Source of the DNA: Marinimicrobium sp038419845 | Lineage (GTDB): Bacteria; Pseudomonadota; Gammaproteobacteria; Pseudomonadales; Cellvibrionaceae | Direction of reading: 5' to 3' | Length of the DNA: 64,000 nt | Assembly: GCF_038419845.1 (NCBI RefSeq) | Contig: NZ_JBCAQT010000006.1 | Coordinates: forward strand, 1-64,000 | Position numbers and translations under genes: made by a program | Shown: positions 16,948 through 26,403 of the stretch, in pieces | Position numbering within the stretch: the first letter of the stretch is position 1 | Layout: every line of letters begins with the position of its first letter | Notes under the pieces: model-generated | What the model saw: only the letters and a program-made list of their open reading frames with translations | Told to the model about the DNA's origin: nothing | Databases searched by the model: none

Positions 16948-19608
16948 GTGAAACCACCAGTGGCAGCAGAAGAGGTGTTTCGGCAACTGGCCGATAGCCT
17001 GGCGTTCAACAACTCTCCCGACTTCTTCTCGGATCTGGTTGCTCGCCTTGCCCGAATATTGGCGGTTGACCACGTGCTGATTTCCGAAGTGCTCGATGAT
17101 CGGGGGCGTGTCCGAACCCTGGCCAACTGGTCTGAGGGCCAGCTGCGCGATAATCTGAGTTATTCACTGGCCGGTACACCCTGCGAAAAAGTGGTGGCTG
17201 CCAAGCCCTGTTTTTATCCCTCCGGGGTGAGCCAGATTTTCCCCGAGGATGAGCTGCTGCAGCTGATCGGGGTTGAGGGCTACCTGGGGCTGCCCATGCT
17301 GGCTCTGGATGGCACCCCCGTGGGGCTGCTCGCGATCATGTCCAATGCGCCCCTGTCGCTACCCTCTGTGGGAGAAGAGGTGCTGCGTATCGCCGCTGCT
17401 CAAGCGGGGTCGGAGCTGGGGCGCCGGCGGGCGGAAAAATCCCTGGTCGAGAGTGAGCGCCGTTTGCACACTCTGATGAACCATCTGCCGGGCATGGCTT
17501 ACCGCTGCCGTAACGACCAGTACTGGACCATGGAGTTTGTCAGTCAGGGGGCGCAAGAGCTCACTGGCTACCGCCCGGAAGAACTCGAGGGTAACCGGCG
17601 TGTCGCCTATGTCGAACTGATTCACCCCGCCGATCGCGACCGGGTCTTTGACCAGGTGCAGGCGAGCGTGGTTATCGGCAAGCCCTATCACTGCATCTAT
17701 CGACTGGTGACGGCGACCGGGCAAATCCGCTGGGTGTGGGAACAGGGGCAGAGCGTGACCGATGTGGACACCGGCGACGTTCTGCTTGAAGGCTTCATCT
17801 GCGACATCACCGAGCAGCATGAGTCCGAGCGGGTGCAGGAGGCGGTGATCCAGACGGCAACAGCGATAACCAGCCGCCTGGGCGACGATTATTTTCCTCA
17901 GTTGGTGCAGCACCTGACCCGGGCGCTGAATGCGGATGTCGGCTTGATCGCCACTTTTTACAACGAAGACAGCCTGGAAACCCAGGCCCTGGTGGTGGCG
18001 GGCGAAGTCGCGGACAATATCCGCTATACGCTGGCGGATACACCCTGCCATGAGGTGATCGAGCAGGGCGAGTGTGTTGGCCATTTTGATCCGCCCCGGT
18101 CGATCCCCCGCCCCGGGAAGGGGGAACCCCTTCTGGTTCACAGTTATGTCGGCCGACGCCTGGACAGCGCTTCGGGCGAGCCGATCGGTTCGCTCACGGT
18201 CCTGTACTGCAATCCCGCTCCCGATCTCAAACTGGCCACTTCGGTGCTGCGGATACTGGCCGCCGGCGCAGCGGCTGAGCTTGAGCGTCAGAGCAATGAC
18301 CGCCGGATCCAGCAGCTCGCCTATGTGGATGGGACAACGGGGCTGCCCAACCGTATCCGCTTCATGGACTGGCTGAATGAGGAACTGCCCCGCTCAGAGG
18401 GTCGGGGTTCGGCGTTGGGTCTGATATTTCTGGACCTCAAGCGCTTCAAGGAGATCAACGATGTGCTGGGGCACGATATTGGCGACCAGCTGTTGGCCGC
18501 GGTCGCGATGCGTCTGGATCAGAGTCGCAGACCGGAGGAGTTTCTGGCGCGCCTCTCGGGCGATGAATTCGCGTTTGCGTTACCCGATCTGGGGCGGGGT
18601 GACCTGCCCCGGGCAATAGAGCGATTCCGGGTGGCATTTGCCGCACCGATCTGGGCGGCGGGACGGGATTTCAAACTGGCGGTGAACCTGGGGGCGGCAC
18701 AATTTCCCCAGGATGCCCGTTCGGCGGCCGACCTGTTCCAGTGCGCCAGCGTCGCCATACATCAGGCCAAGCGCAGCGACGATGGCGCCTGTGTGTTTGA
18801 TATTGCCATGGCGGAAACGCTGAATCACCGGCGCGCTCTGGCTGAACGTCTGGCGGAGGCGTTGCGCGACGACCTGCTGTTGCTGCATTTTCAACCGGTA
18901 ATGGATCTGGCCTCGGAAACCCTGATCGGGGCGGAGGTGCTCTGTCGCTGGTACGACGAGCAATGGGGATGGGTCAGTCCCGCCCAATTCATCCCCCTGG
19001 CGGAAGAGCGGGGGTTGATTATTGATCTGGGTGATTGGGTATTGCGTACAGCGGCGCTGCAGTTACAAACCTGGCAGGCGCAGGGACTGGTTTTCCCCGG
19101 GCGCCTGTCCATCAACATTTCCGCCCAGCAGTTCGGTGATCCCGGCCTTGCGGATCGTGTCGCGCTGCTGACCCGGGGAGTAGAGCCGCACTTCATCGGT
19201 CTGGAGTTGACCGAAAGCGGCTTCATGCGCGATCCGGATGGGGCCGTGGGCATTACCGAGCGGCTGCGCTCAGCGGGTTATGTTCTGTCTATTGATGATT
19301 TTGGTACGGGCTATTCCTCGTTGAGTTATTTGCGACGTTTCGCGGCCGACACGCTCAAGATCGACATGTCGTTTGTCAGGGATATGCTGGAAAACAGCCA
19401 CGACTACACGATTGTGACCACCATTGTTGCCATGGCGCACAGTCTGGGTATGACCACCGTGGCCGAGGGGGTGGAGTCCCGGGAGCAGGCCGATGCCCTG
19501 GCCCGGCTCGGCTGTGATCGGGTGCAGGGCTTTTACTACGGCAGACCCCTCGATGGGGATGCGTTTGCGGAGCGCTGGCTCGCGGATGAAGAGCCGCCGC
19601 GTTCATAG
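16948..19608 (+). CDS. GAF-PAS-GAF-GGDEF-EAL c-di-GMP signalling protein
   Basis: 886 residues from GTG 16948 (AAGGG 6 bases upstream). Order: GAF (about 10-150), PAS with PAC (about 175-300, ending EGFICDIT), second GAF (about 300-450), GGDEF (about 460-620) and EAL (about 630-880). The GGDEF signature is SGDEF, a tolerated variant, but the I-site position reads RPEE and is degenerate. The EAL half looks complete: EVL for EAL, NISAQQF, ELTESG, DDFGTGYSSL, KIDMSFV and VAEGVES. It should therefore be mainly a c-di-GMP phosphodiesterase, perhaps GTP-regulated by GGDEF. No membrane segments, so cytoplasmic. It stands alone between divergent promoters. Confidence 0.9.
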   Translation: MKPPVAAEEVFRQLADSLAFNNSPDFFSDLVARLARILAVDHVLISEVLDDRGRVRTLANWSEGQLRDNLSYSLAGTPCEKVVAAKPCFYPSGVSQIFPEDELLQLIGVEGYLGLPMLALDGTPVGLLAIMSNAPLSLPSVGEEVLRIAAAQAGSELGRRRAEKSLVESERRLHTLMNHLPGMAYRCRNDQYWTMEFVSQGAQELTGYRPEELEGNRRVAYVELIHPADRDRVFDQVQASVVIGKPYHCIYRLVTATGQIRWVWEQGQSVTDVDTGDVLLEGFICDITEQHESERVQEAVIQTATAITSRLGDDYFPQLVQHLTRALNADVGLIATFYNEDSLETQALVVAGEVADNIRYTLADTPCHEVIEQGECVGHFDPPRSIPRPGKGEPLLVHSYVGRRLDSASGEPIGSLTVLYCNPAPDLKLATSVLRILAAGAAAELERQSNDRRIQQLAYVDGTTGLPNRIRFMDWLNEELPRSEGRGSALGLIFLDLKRFKEINDVLGHDIGDQLLAAVAMRLDQSRRPEEFLARLSGDEFAFALPDLGRGDLPRAIERFRVAFAAPIWAAGRDFKLAVNLGAAQFPQDARSAADLFQCASVAIHQAKRSDDGACVFDIAMAETLNHRRALAERLAEALRDDLLLLHFQPVMDLASETLIGAEVLCRWYDEQWGWVSPAQFIPLAEERGLIIDLGDWVLRTAALQLQTWQAQGLVFPGRLSINISAQQFGDPGLADRVALLTRGVEPHFIGLELTESGFMRDPDGAVGITERLRSAGYVLSIDDFGTGYSSLSYLRRFAADTLKIDMSFVRDMLENSHDYTIVTTIVAMAHSLGMTTVAEGVESREQADALARLGCDRVQGFYYGRPLDGDAFAERWLADEEPPRS

Positions 19609-19619
19609 TCCCGTCTTTT

Positions 19620-20249
19620 CTAGATCGTGCGGTAGCGAGGGTCCACCTGCTCGATGCCGCTGATGGGCTTGATCAGGTCGTGCAGTATCCCGTCTTCAAT
19701 GCCGTAAATCCAACCGTGAATCGTCAATTCCTGGCCGCGCTTCCAGGCGTTCTGCACAATGTTGGTGTGCGAAACGTTGGCGACCTGCTCGATGACATTC
19801 AACTCGCACAGCCGATCCAGCCGCTTGCTATCGTCGGAAATTTCATCCATCGCATCCTGGTGTTTGAGGAACACTTCGCGGATATTGCGTACCCAATAGT
19901 CGAGCAGTCCAAACTGCTGATTGGCCATTGCCGCCTTGACCCCGCCGCAACCGTAGTGGCCGGTCACCATGATGTGTTTGACCTTGAGGTACTCGACCGC
20001 AAACTGCATGACCGAAAGACAGTTCAGATCGGTCTGTACCACCAGGTTGGCCACGTTGCGGTGGACAAACAGTTCCCCCGGCATCAGACCCACAATTTCG
20101 TTGGCGGGCACACGGCTGTCGGAACAGCCAATCCAGAGGTACTCCGGCGCCTGCTGCCTGGACAGGGTGCTGAAAAATTCCGGGTCTTCGGCTTTGATTT
20201 GTTCCGCCCACTGGCGGTTGTTGGCAAACAGTTCGTCCGGCTCGGGCAT
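19620..20249 (-). CDS. can: Beta-class carbonic anhydrase
   Basis: 209 residues starting MPEPDELFANNRQWAEQI. Zinc ligands are in CSDSRVPA (Cys plus Asp/Arg pair) and HYGCGG (His and Cys), all four present. It interconverts CO2 and bicarbonate in the cytoplasm. AAAGGAGG stands in front of ATG 20249, so the longer frame to 20351 is rejected. It is divergent from sbcB (94-base gap) and convergent with the PAS-GGDEF-EAL gene (11-base gap). Confidence 0.95.
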   Translation of the reverse strand: MPEPDELFANNRQWAEQIKAEDPEFFSTLSRQQAPEYLWIGCSDSRVPANEIVGLMPGELFVHRNVANLVVQTDLNCLSVMQFAVEYLKVKHIMVTGHYGCGGVKAAMANQQFGLLDYWVRNIREVFLKHQDAMDEISDDSKRLDRLCELNVIEQVANVSHTNIVQNAWKRGQELTIHGWIYGIEDGILHDLIKPISGIEQVDPRYRTI

Positions 20250-20343
20250 GAGTCCTCCTTTGAGCGCAAGGGGCAAGTATAGGCCAAAGCGGGACCCGAG
20301 TGGTAAAGTAAGCCGCTCAAGCGGATTAAGGGGGAGCGTCACA

Positions 20344-21807
20344 GTGGCCAATGACGGGCAAAAAACACTTTACTGGCATGACTATGAAACCTGGGGCGAG
20401 GTGCCCTCAAGGGATCGGCCGAGCCAGTTTGCGGGAGTGCGCACCGACGAAGATCTGAACATCATCGGCGATCCGCTGATGCTTTACTGTCAGCCCGCTC
20501 CGGATTGCCTGCCCAAACCCGAGGCCTGTCTGGTGACCGGTATTACCCCGCAGCTCGCTCTGGAGAAGGGCGTGCCGGAGCCGGAGTTCGTCGCCGCCAT
20601 TATCCGGGAGCTGGGCAAACCCGGCACCTGCGGGGTAGGGTATAACTCCATCCGGTTCGACGATGAGGTCACCCGCCATACGCTCTACCGGAACTTCTAC
20701 GACCCCTACGAGCGCGAGTGGCGCAACGGCAACTCGCGCTGGGATCTCATCGATGTTGTGCGGATGACCCGGGCGCTGCGCCCCGACGGTATTCAGTGGC
20801 CGGACTATGACGACGGCCGTCCCTGTTTCCGCCTGGAAAAACTGACCGAGGCCAACAATCTGGATCACGGCGCCGCTCACGATGCCCTTTCCGATGTGTA
20901 TGCCACCATTGCCATGGCAAGATTGATCAGACAGCAGCAGCCCAAGCTCTATCAGTACGCCTACCGGCTGCGCGACAAGCGCTATGCCGCCGGGCTGATC
21001 GATATCGACAGTCACAAGCCGCTACTGCACATTTCCGGTATGTACCCGGCCGAGCGGGGCAATGCCGCGCTGGTGTTGCCCCTGGCCATGCACCCCAGCA
21101 ACAAAAACAGTGTGGTGGTGTTTGACCTGTCCGAATCGCCGCAGGACCTGCTCGGCGCTTCGGCCGAGGACCTGCGCGAGCGGCTGTTTACCCGCAGCGA
21201 TGATCTGGCCGAGGGTGCCGTCCGTCCGCCACTGAAAGAAGTTCACCTGAATAAAACGCCGATGATCGCCCCGGCCAGCACCCTGGAGGATGTCACCGCC
21301 AGGCGCCTGGGAATCGATAAGGCCCGGGCCGAGCGTCACTGGCAGCAGTTCGCGAGTCTGACGCTCAGTGAGCAGCAACAGCTGCGCCAGAAACTGCACG
21401 AGATCTATATGGCTCCGGCGTTCGAGCCCAAAACCGATCCGGAGCAACAACTCTACGATGGCTTTTTCGACGATCACGATCGCAAGCTGATGACCCGCTT
21501 GCGTAAAAGTCGCGGCGAGGAGTTGGCGCAGAGCCAGTTCGACTTTCACGATGATCGCCTGCCCGAACTTTTATTCCGATATCGGGCGCGCCACTACCCC
21601 GAAAGCCTCTCTGCCGAGGAGCAACAGCGGTGGCGGCGTTTCTGCTACCAACGCCTCACCGACCCGGCGGCCGGCGCCGCGCTCACCTGGGACCAGCTGC
21701 AGGCGCGACTGGTCCGTTTGCGCGCAGAGGGGCTGACGCCCGACCAGGAGGCGCTTCTGCAGAATCTGGAAGCGTACGGGCGCGCTCAGGTGGAGCGGGT
21801 GCAGTAG
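20344..21807 (+). CDS. sbcB: Exodeoxyribonuclease I
   Basis: 487 residues, close to E. coli ExoI (475). The DnaQ-like exonuclease motifs are YWHDYETWG (DxE), GYNSIRFDDE (ExoII) and DHGAAHDALSDV (ExoIII, HxxxxD). SH3-like and C-terminal helical regions follow, ending in an Arg-rich helix. It degrades single-stranded DNA 3'-5' in mismatch repair and recombination. GTG at 20344 is chosen because GGGGAG lies upstream and VANDGQKTLYWH is the expected N-terminus; the frame runs much further upstream opposite can but that part is a shadow. Confidence 0.93.
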   Translation: MANDGQKTLYWHDYETWGEVPSRDRPSQFAGVRTDEDLNIIGDPLMLYCQPAPDCLPKPEACLVTGITPQLALEKGVPEPEFVAAIIRELGKPGTCGVGYNSIRFDDEVTRHTLYRNFYDPYEREWRNGNSRWDLIDVVRMTRALRPDGIQWPDYDDGRPCFRLEKLTEANNLDHGAAHDALSDVYATIAMARLIRQQQPKLYQYAYRLRDKRYAAGLIDIDSHKPLLHISGMYPAERGNAALVLPLAMHPSNKNSVVVFDLSESPQDLLGASAEDLRERLFTRSDDLAEGAVRPPLKEVHLNKTPMIAPASTLEDVTARRLGIDKARAERHWQQFASLTLSEQQQLRQKLHEIYMAPAFEPKTDPEQQLYDGFFDDHDRKLMTRLRKSRGEELAQSQFDFHDDRLPELLFRYRARHYPESLSAEEQQRWRRFCYQRLTDPAAGAALTWDQLQARLVRLRAEGLTPDQEALLQNLEAYGRAQVERVQ

Positions 21808-21826
21808 CGACCGGTTGGTCGGTCGA

Positions 21827-22390
21827 TCAAGCGCGCGAATCGGTGACGAAGTCCTTCAGTACGAGCGGCTCCAGAGTATGGCTGCCGGCGTCGTTTGATA
21901 GCCAGATCTGGCCCTCGCTGATATTGCACTGCAGTTTCATCCCCCGGCTGACCAGCTGGGCGGCGTCCGCCAGTTCGGTCTCGGGCAGCTCCCAGATTTT
22001 GAGGTTGTGGTAGCGCGTCAGGGCCTTCTCGTTCTGCTTCCACCAGACTGGCACGCTGTGGGTGCCGTAGGCGAATACCTGCACCTCTCGGGCGCGGTTG
22101 CTGGCCTTGCGCAGCCACTTCTCGTCGGGTGTGCCAAAGGCCACCCAGAGGTTGATTTCGCCCGTGAGGCTTTTGTCTGACAGCTCCGGCTCGTCATCTT
22201 CCGAGCTCAGACTGCTGGAGAAACTCAGGCTGTCGGAGGCATTGAGGGCAAAAGCCACAATCCGCGCCATCAGGCGCTGATCCGTTTCCGAGGGGTGTCG
22301 TGCGAGCGTCAGCGGGTGGTCCTGGTAGTAGTGCCGGTCCATATCGGCGATTTCCAGCTTGACCTTGATGATGGTCGATTTTGTTGCCAT
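21827..22390 (-). CDS. yaeQ: YaeQ family protein
   Basis: 187 residues beginning MATKSTIIKVKLEIADMDRH, with HPSETDQRLMARIVAFAL and LWVAFGTPDEKWLRKASNRA, the conserved YaeQ stretches. The fold is related to PD-(D/E)XK nucleases (Asp, Glu and Lys positions in GEINLWVAFG.DEKW agree), but no cellular role is established. Convergent with sbcB (19-base gap). Confidence 0.88.
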   Translation of the reverse strand: MATKSTIIKVKLEIADMDRHYYQDHPLTLARHPSETDQRLMARIVAFALNASDSLSFSSSLSSEDDEPELSDKSLTGEINLWVAFGTPDEKWLRKASNRAREVQVFAYGTHSVPVWWKQNEKALTRYHNLKIWELPETELADAAQLVSRGMKLQCNISEGQIWLSNDAGSHTLEPLVLKDFVTDSRA

Positions 22391-22594
22391 GGGAGCTCGG
22401 GCCTCGCAAATAGACGGAGTTTACAGGGTTTGGGAGCGAGTGAGTGCCCTCGGGCCCGATAAACGTGGCGGATGGTATGGGATTTCAGCTCGATCGCGGG
22501 TACAATACGGGCCGCCGCGAGGCGGCTCTGGCGCGCTTTCCGGCCCATCGGCCGGCGCCTTCTCGAAGTACAGCATTCTCAGCGGGAGCACCCT

Positions 22595-23815
22595 ATGTCA
22601 TCCATCAAGAAAGTGGTTTTGGCCTATTCTGGCGGTCTGGACACCTCGGTTATTGTCAAATGGCTGCAGGAGACCTACAACTGTGAGGTGGTGACCTTCA
22701 CTGCCGATATCGGCCAGGGGGAAGAGGTGGAACCCGCGCGTGCCAAGGCCAAGGCCCTGGGCGTCAAAGAAATCTACATTGACGATCTGCGCGAAGAATA
22801 TGTGCGCGACTTTGTCTTTCCCATGTTCCGCGCCAACACCATTTACGAAGGTGAGTATCTGCTGGGCACGTCCATCGCCCGGCCGCTGATCTCCAAACGT
22901 CTGATCGAGATCGCCAACGAAACCGGCGCGGATGCCATCTCCCACGGTGCTACGGGCAAGGGTAACGACCAGGTGCGGTTCGAGCTGGGTGCCTATGCGT
23001 TGAAGCCGGGCGTCAAGGTGATTGCCCCCTGGCGCGAGTGGGACCTGAACTCCCGCGACAAGCTGATGGCCTATTGCGAGCAGCACAGCATTCCCGTGGA
23101 CTTCTCCAAGGGCAAGAAAAAGTCTCCCTACTCCATGGATGCCAACCTGCTGCACATCTCCTACGAAGGCGGCGTCCTGGAAGACCCCTGGACCGAAGCC
23201 GAGGAAGAGATGTGGCGCTGGAGCGTTGCCCCCGAAGCGGCGCCCGATACCCCGACCTACATCGATATCACCTACGAAAAGGGCGATATTGTCGCCATTG
23301 ACGGCGAAACCATGTCGCCCGCCACGGTGCTTGAGCATCTGAACAAGGTGGCCGGGGCCAATGGTATCGGTCGTCTGGATATCGTGGAAAACCGGTACGT
23401 GGGCATGAAATCCCGCGGCTGCTACGAAACCCCCGGCGGTACCGTCATGATCAAGGCGCACCGGGCCATTGAGTCCATCACCCTGGACCGGGAAGTGGCG
23501 CACCTCAAAGACGAGCTGATGCCCAAATACGCCGAGCTCATCTACAATGGCTACTGGTGGAGCCCCGAGCGCAAGATGCTCCAGGCCGCCATTGACCAGT
23601 CCCAGGAGCATGTCAACGGTGAAGTGCGCCTGAAGCTGTACAAGGGCGGCGTCCACGTGGTGGGACGTCAGTCCAAAGACAGCCTGTTTGATGAGAAAGT
23701 GGCTACCTTCGAAGATGACGCGGGCGCCTACGATCAGAAAGACGCCGAAGGCTTTATTAAACTAAATGCCCTGCGTATGCGTATAGCTGCTAACAAGGGT
23801 CGCAATCTGCGCTAA
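22595..23815 (+). CDS. argG: Argininosuccinate synthase
   Basis: 406 residues, with the ATP P-loop AYSGGLDTS, then SHGATGKGNDQVRFE and SRGCYETPGG, typical of the short bacterial ArgG. It joins citrulline and aspartate in arginine synthesis. ATG 22595 follows GGGAG by about 6 bases. A -10-like TACAAT lies near 22501-22506 with no clear -35. argH and other arg genes are not adjacent. Confidence 0.97.
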   Translation: MSSIKKVVLAYSGGLDTSVIVKWLQETYNCEVVTFTADIGQGEEVEPARAKAKALGVKEIYIDDLREEYVRDFVFPMFRANTIYEGEYLLGTSIARPLISKRLIEIANETGADAISHGATGKGNDQVRFELGAYALKPGVKVIAPWREWDLNSRDKLMAYCEQHSIPVDFSKGKKKSPYSMDANLLHISYEGGVLEDPWTEAEEEMWRWSVAPEAAPDTPTYIDITYEKGDIVAIDGETMSPATVLEHLNKVAGANGIGRLDIVENRYVGMKSRGCYETPGGTVMIKAHRAIESITLDREVAHLKDELMPKYAELIYNGYWWSPERKMLQAAIDQSQEHVNGEVRLKLYKGGVHVVGRQSKDSLFDEKVATFEDDAGAYDQKDAEGFIKLNALRMRIAANKGRNLR

Positions 23816-23834
23816 CGGATCCTGTCAGAGACGC

Positions 23835-23867
23835 TTTGCACCTCCGGGCAGGTCCCGGCGGTGCAAA
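23835..23867 (+). terminator. Stem-loop behind argG
   Basis: TTTGCACC (23835-23842) pairs with GGTGCAAA (23860-23867), enclosing a second CCGGG/CCCGG stem and a 5-base loop. It begins 20 bases after the argG stop but has no U-tract, so it may stabilise the 3' end rather than terminate strongly. Confidence 0.4.
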
Positions 23868-23934
23868 CGCGACCCCCGCACCGGGGCTTCCCCCCTCGAA
23901 TAACAATACTTTAACCAAGACTAAACACGTTTTT

Positions 23935-23976
23935 TTGACTAAGGTCAAAAAAGCGCGTCCCTGGATGGGCGACAAT
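23935..23976 (+). promoter_or_regulatory. FNR/Anr-type site and promoter of the cco operon
   Basis: TTGACTAAGGTCAA (23935-23948) is a perfect dyad and differs from the FNR/Anr consensus TTGAT-N4-ATCAA only at the two inner T/A positions. GACAAT (23971-23976) is a good -10; a start near 23983 places the site centre (23941.5) at -41.5, the class II FNR activator position. Low-oxygen activation of cbb3 operons by FNR/Anr is well established in gammaproteobacteria. The leader then runs about 97 bases to ccoN and contains a 6-bp hairpin (24007-24021). Confidence 0.7.
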
Positions 23977-24079
23977 GCGCCGCGAGCGGCTTTTGACCAC
24001 CCCGGACTCTGCCCGGCAGAGCCCGGGGCGGGCAAGCCGTCGCCGAAGACGAATTGATCTGCAAAAATGGGAATAACCT

Positions 24080-25531
24080 ATGAGTAGTAACCTGACAGCC
24101 GCCGGAGACCATCCGGTGTACGACTACAAGGTCGTGCGTCAGTTCTCCATCATGACGATCGTATGGGGCATCGTCGGTATGGGGGTTGGGGTGTTGCTGG
24201 CGGCCCAGCTGGTCTGGCCGGCTCTCAACGACCTGGTACAACCCTTTACCCACTTCGGCCGGTTGCGGCCCCTGCACACCAATGCGGTGATCTTCGCCTT
24301 TGGCGGCTGTGCCCTGTTTGGCACCTCCTATTATGTGGTGCAGCGGACCTGTCAGACGAAACTGTTTGGCGGCTGGCTCGTGCCCTTTACCTTCTGGGGC
24401 TGGCAGGCCGTCATTGTGTCCGCCGCCATCACCCTGCCGATGGGGCTGACCTCCACTAAAGAGTACGCCGAACTGGAGTGGCCGATTGATATCCTGATCG
24501 CCATTGTCTGGGTCAGTTATGCGGTGGTCTTCTTCGGAACCATCGCCAAGCGCAAAACTTCCCACATTTATGTGGCCAACTGGTTCTACGGCGCCTTTAT
24601 TCTGACGGTGGCGGTATTGCACATCGTCAACAGCGCGGCGATTCCGGTCAGCGCTTTCAAGTCCTACTCCGCCTACGCCGGCGCCACTGATGCGATGATC
24701 CAGTGGTGGTATGGCCACAATGCGGTGGGCTTTTTCCTGACCGCGGGCTTTCTGGGCATGATGTACTACTTCGTGCCCAAGCAGGCGAACCGTCCCATCT
24801 ACTCCTATCAGCTATCGATCGTGCACTTCTGGGCGCTGATCTCCATTTACATCTGGGCCGGTTCGCACCACCTGCACTACTCGGCGCTGCCGGACTGGGC
24901 CCAGAGTCTGGGTATGGTCATGTCGCTGATTCTGCTGGCCCCCAGCTGGGGGGGCATGATCAACGGCATCATGACCCTGTCCGGCGCCTGGCATAAACTG
25001 CGTACCGATCCCACCCTGCGCTTTCTGGTGGTATCCCTTTCCTTTTACGGCATGTCGACCTTCGAAGGTCCCATGATGTCGATCAAGACCGTGAACGCCC
25101 TGTCGCACAATACCGACTGGACAGTCGGACATGTGCACTCTGGCGCGCTGGGCTGGGTGGCGATGATCTCGATTGGTGCCATTTACCACCTGCTGCCCAT
25201 TCTGTTCGGTAAAAAGCAGATGTACAGCGTCAAGTGGATCAACGTGCACTTCTGGCTGGCCACGGCGGGAACGGTGCTTTACATCGTATCCATGTGGGTG
25301 AACGGCATCATGCAGGGCCTGATGTGGCGCGCGTTCAATGCTGACGGTACCTTGACCTACAGCTTTATCGAATCGGTGGTTGCCAGTTACCCGGGCTACT
25401 TTGTTCGTTTCCTCGGCGGGTTGATCTTCCTGCTCGGTATGGTGCTGATGGCCTACAACGCCTGGCGTACGGCCACCATGCCCGAGCCCGAGCCGGTAGC
25501 GGACGACAATACTCAGGCTCAGGTGGCATAG
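24080..25531 (+). CDS. ccoN: Cytochrome cbb3 oxidase subunit I
   Basis: 483 residues with about 12 membrane helices. Haem-copper ligands are visible as GHNAVGF, GSHHLHYSA (CuB His pair) and GHVHSGALGW. It is the catalytic subunit of the high-affinity, proton-pumping cbb3 oxidase in the inner membrane. First gene of ccoNOQP-GHIS, behind the FNR-type site. Start MSSNLTAAGDHPVYDYKVVR fits the family. Confidence 0.96.
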   Translation: MSSNLTAAGDHPVYDYKVVRQFSIMTIVWGIVGMGVGVLLAAQLVWPALNDLVQPFTHFGRLRPLHTNAVIFAFGGCALFGTSYYVVQRTCQTKLFGGWLVPFTFWGWQAVIVSAAITLPMGLTSTKEYAELEWPIDILIAIVWVSYAVVFFGTIAKRKTSHIYVANWFYGAFILTVAVLHIVNSAAIPVSAFKSYSAYAGATDAMIQWWYGHNAVGFFLTAGFLGMMYYFVPKQANRPIYSYQLSIVHFWALISIYIWAGSHHLHYSALPDWAQSLGMVMSLILLAPSWGGMINGIMTLSGAWHKLRTDPTLRFLVVSLSFYGMSTFEGPMMSIKTVNALSHNTDWTVGHVHSGALGWVAMISIGAIYHLLPILFGKKQMYSVKWINVHFWLATAGTVLYIVSMWVNGIMQGLMWRAFNADGTLTYSFIESVVASYPGYFVRFLGGLIFLLGMVLMAYNAWRTATMPEPEPVADDNTQAQVA

Positions 25532-25541
25532 GGGAGACGTA

Positions 25542-26153
25542 ATGAAACATCACGATATCGTTGAGAAAAACCTTGGTCTGATGGTCGTGCTGATTGTGAT
25601 TGCGATCAGTTTTGGCGGCCTGGTACAGATCGTGCCCCTGTTTTCCCTGAAGGAAACTACTGAGCCGGTAGCCGATTTGAAGCTTCTGGAGCCTCTGGAG
25701 CTGGAAGGGCGCGACATCTACATTCGCGAAGGTTGCCACGTGTGCCATACGCAGATGGTGCGACCGTTGCGGGCCGAGGTGGAGCGCTACGGGCACTATT
25801 CCGTGGCGGGCGAGCATGTCTATGAGCACCCCTTCCTGTGGGGCTCCAAGCGCACCGGGCCGGACCTGGCACGGGTGGGTGGACGCTACTCGGATGATTG
25901 GCACGAGGCGCACCTCTATAACCCCCGCACGGTCGTGCCCGAATCGAACATGCCGGCGTTCCCCTGGCTGTACGACAACACCCTCGATGGCGAACACACC
26001 GAGGCGAAGATGCGCGCGCTGCGTATTGTTGGCGTGCCCTACACCGATGAGGATATCGAGGGTGCCGGTGAGGAGGTCAAAGGGGAGACGGAAATGGATG
26101 CGCTGGTCGCGTACCTGCAACAGTTGGGCACTTCGCTCAAAGAGAAACGGTGA
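25542..26153 (+). CDS. ccoO: Cytochrome cbb3 oxidase subunit II (mono-haem cytochrome c)
   Basis: 203 residues with one N-terminal membrane anchor (LMVVLIVIAISFGGLVQIV) and the haem c motif CHVCH within IREGCHVCHTQMVRP. It passes electrons from CcoP to the catalytic subunit. Starts 10 bases after ccoN. Confidence 0.95.
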   Translation: MKHHDIVEKNLGLMVVLIVIAISFGGLVQIVPLFSLKETTEPVADLKLLEPLELEGRDIYIREGCHVCHTQMVRPLRAEVERYGHYSVAGEHVYEHPFLWGSKRTGPDLARVGGRYSDDWHEAHLYNPRTVVPESNMPAFPWLYDNTLDGEHTEAKMRALRIVGVPYTDEDIEGAGEEVKGETEMDALVAYLQQLGTSLKEKR

Positions 26154-26158
26154 TCACA

Positions 26159-26401
26159 ATGGATAGCGGTACTCTGGGCGCAATTTCAACCGTGCTGGTC
26201 GCCATCGCCTTTGCGGGCGTTTGCTGGTGGGCGTTCTCGCCCCGGCGCAAAAAACGCTTTGACGATGCGGCCAACCTTCCCTTTGCCGATGAAGACCGGA
26301 AAGAAAACGAGGCGGACTCTTCTGGCGAACAGAAGCAGGCCGGCGAAGCAGATGATCGGGCTGAGCATCACTCCGGTGACGAAGCTGACAGGCGGAATTG
26401 A
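26159..26401 (+). CDS. ccoQ: CcoQ-like small subunit of cbb3 oxidase
   Basis: 80 residues: one membrane helix (LGAISTVLVAIAFAGVCWWA), the basic FSPRRKKRFDDAANLPF turn typical of CcoQ, then an acidic tail. It stabilises the complex. ATG 26159 is taken rather than the GTG at 26150, which would overlap the ccoO stop by 4 bases; both are possible. Confidence 0.85.
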   Translation: MDSGTLGAISTVLVAIAFAGVCWWAFSPRRKKRFDDAANLPFADEDRKENEADSSGEQKQAGEADDRAEHHSGDEADRRN

Positions 26402-26403
26402 TT

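Noticed and set aside
23836..24057. 73-codon frame between argG and ccoN
   Set aside because: It spans the stem-loop and the FNR-type promoter, has no Shine-Dalgarno, and its Pro/Gly-rich product resembles no family.
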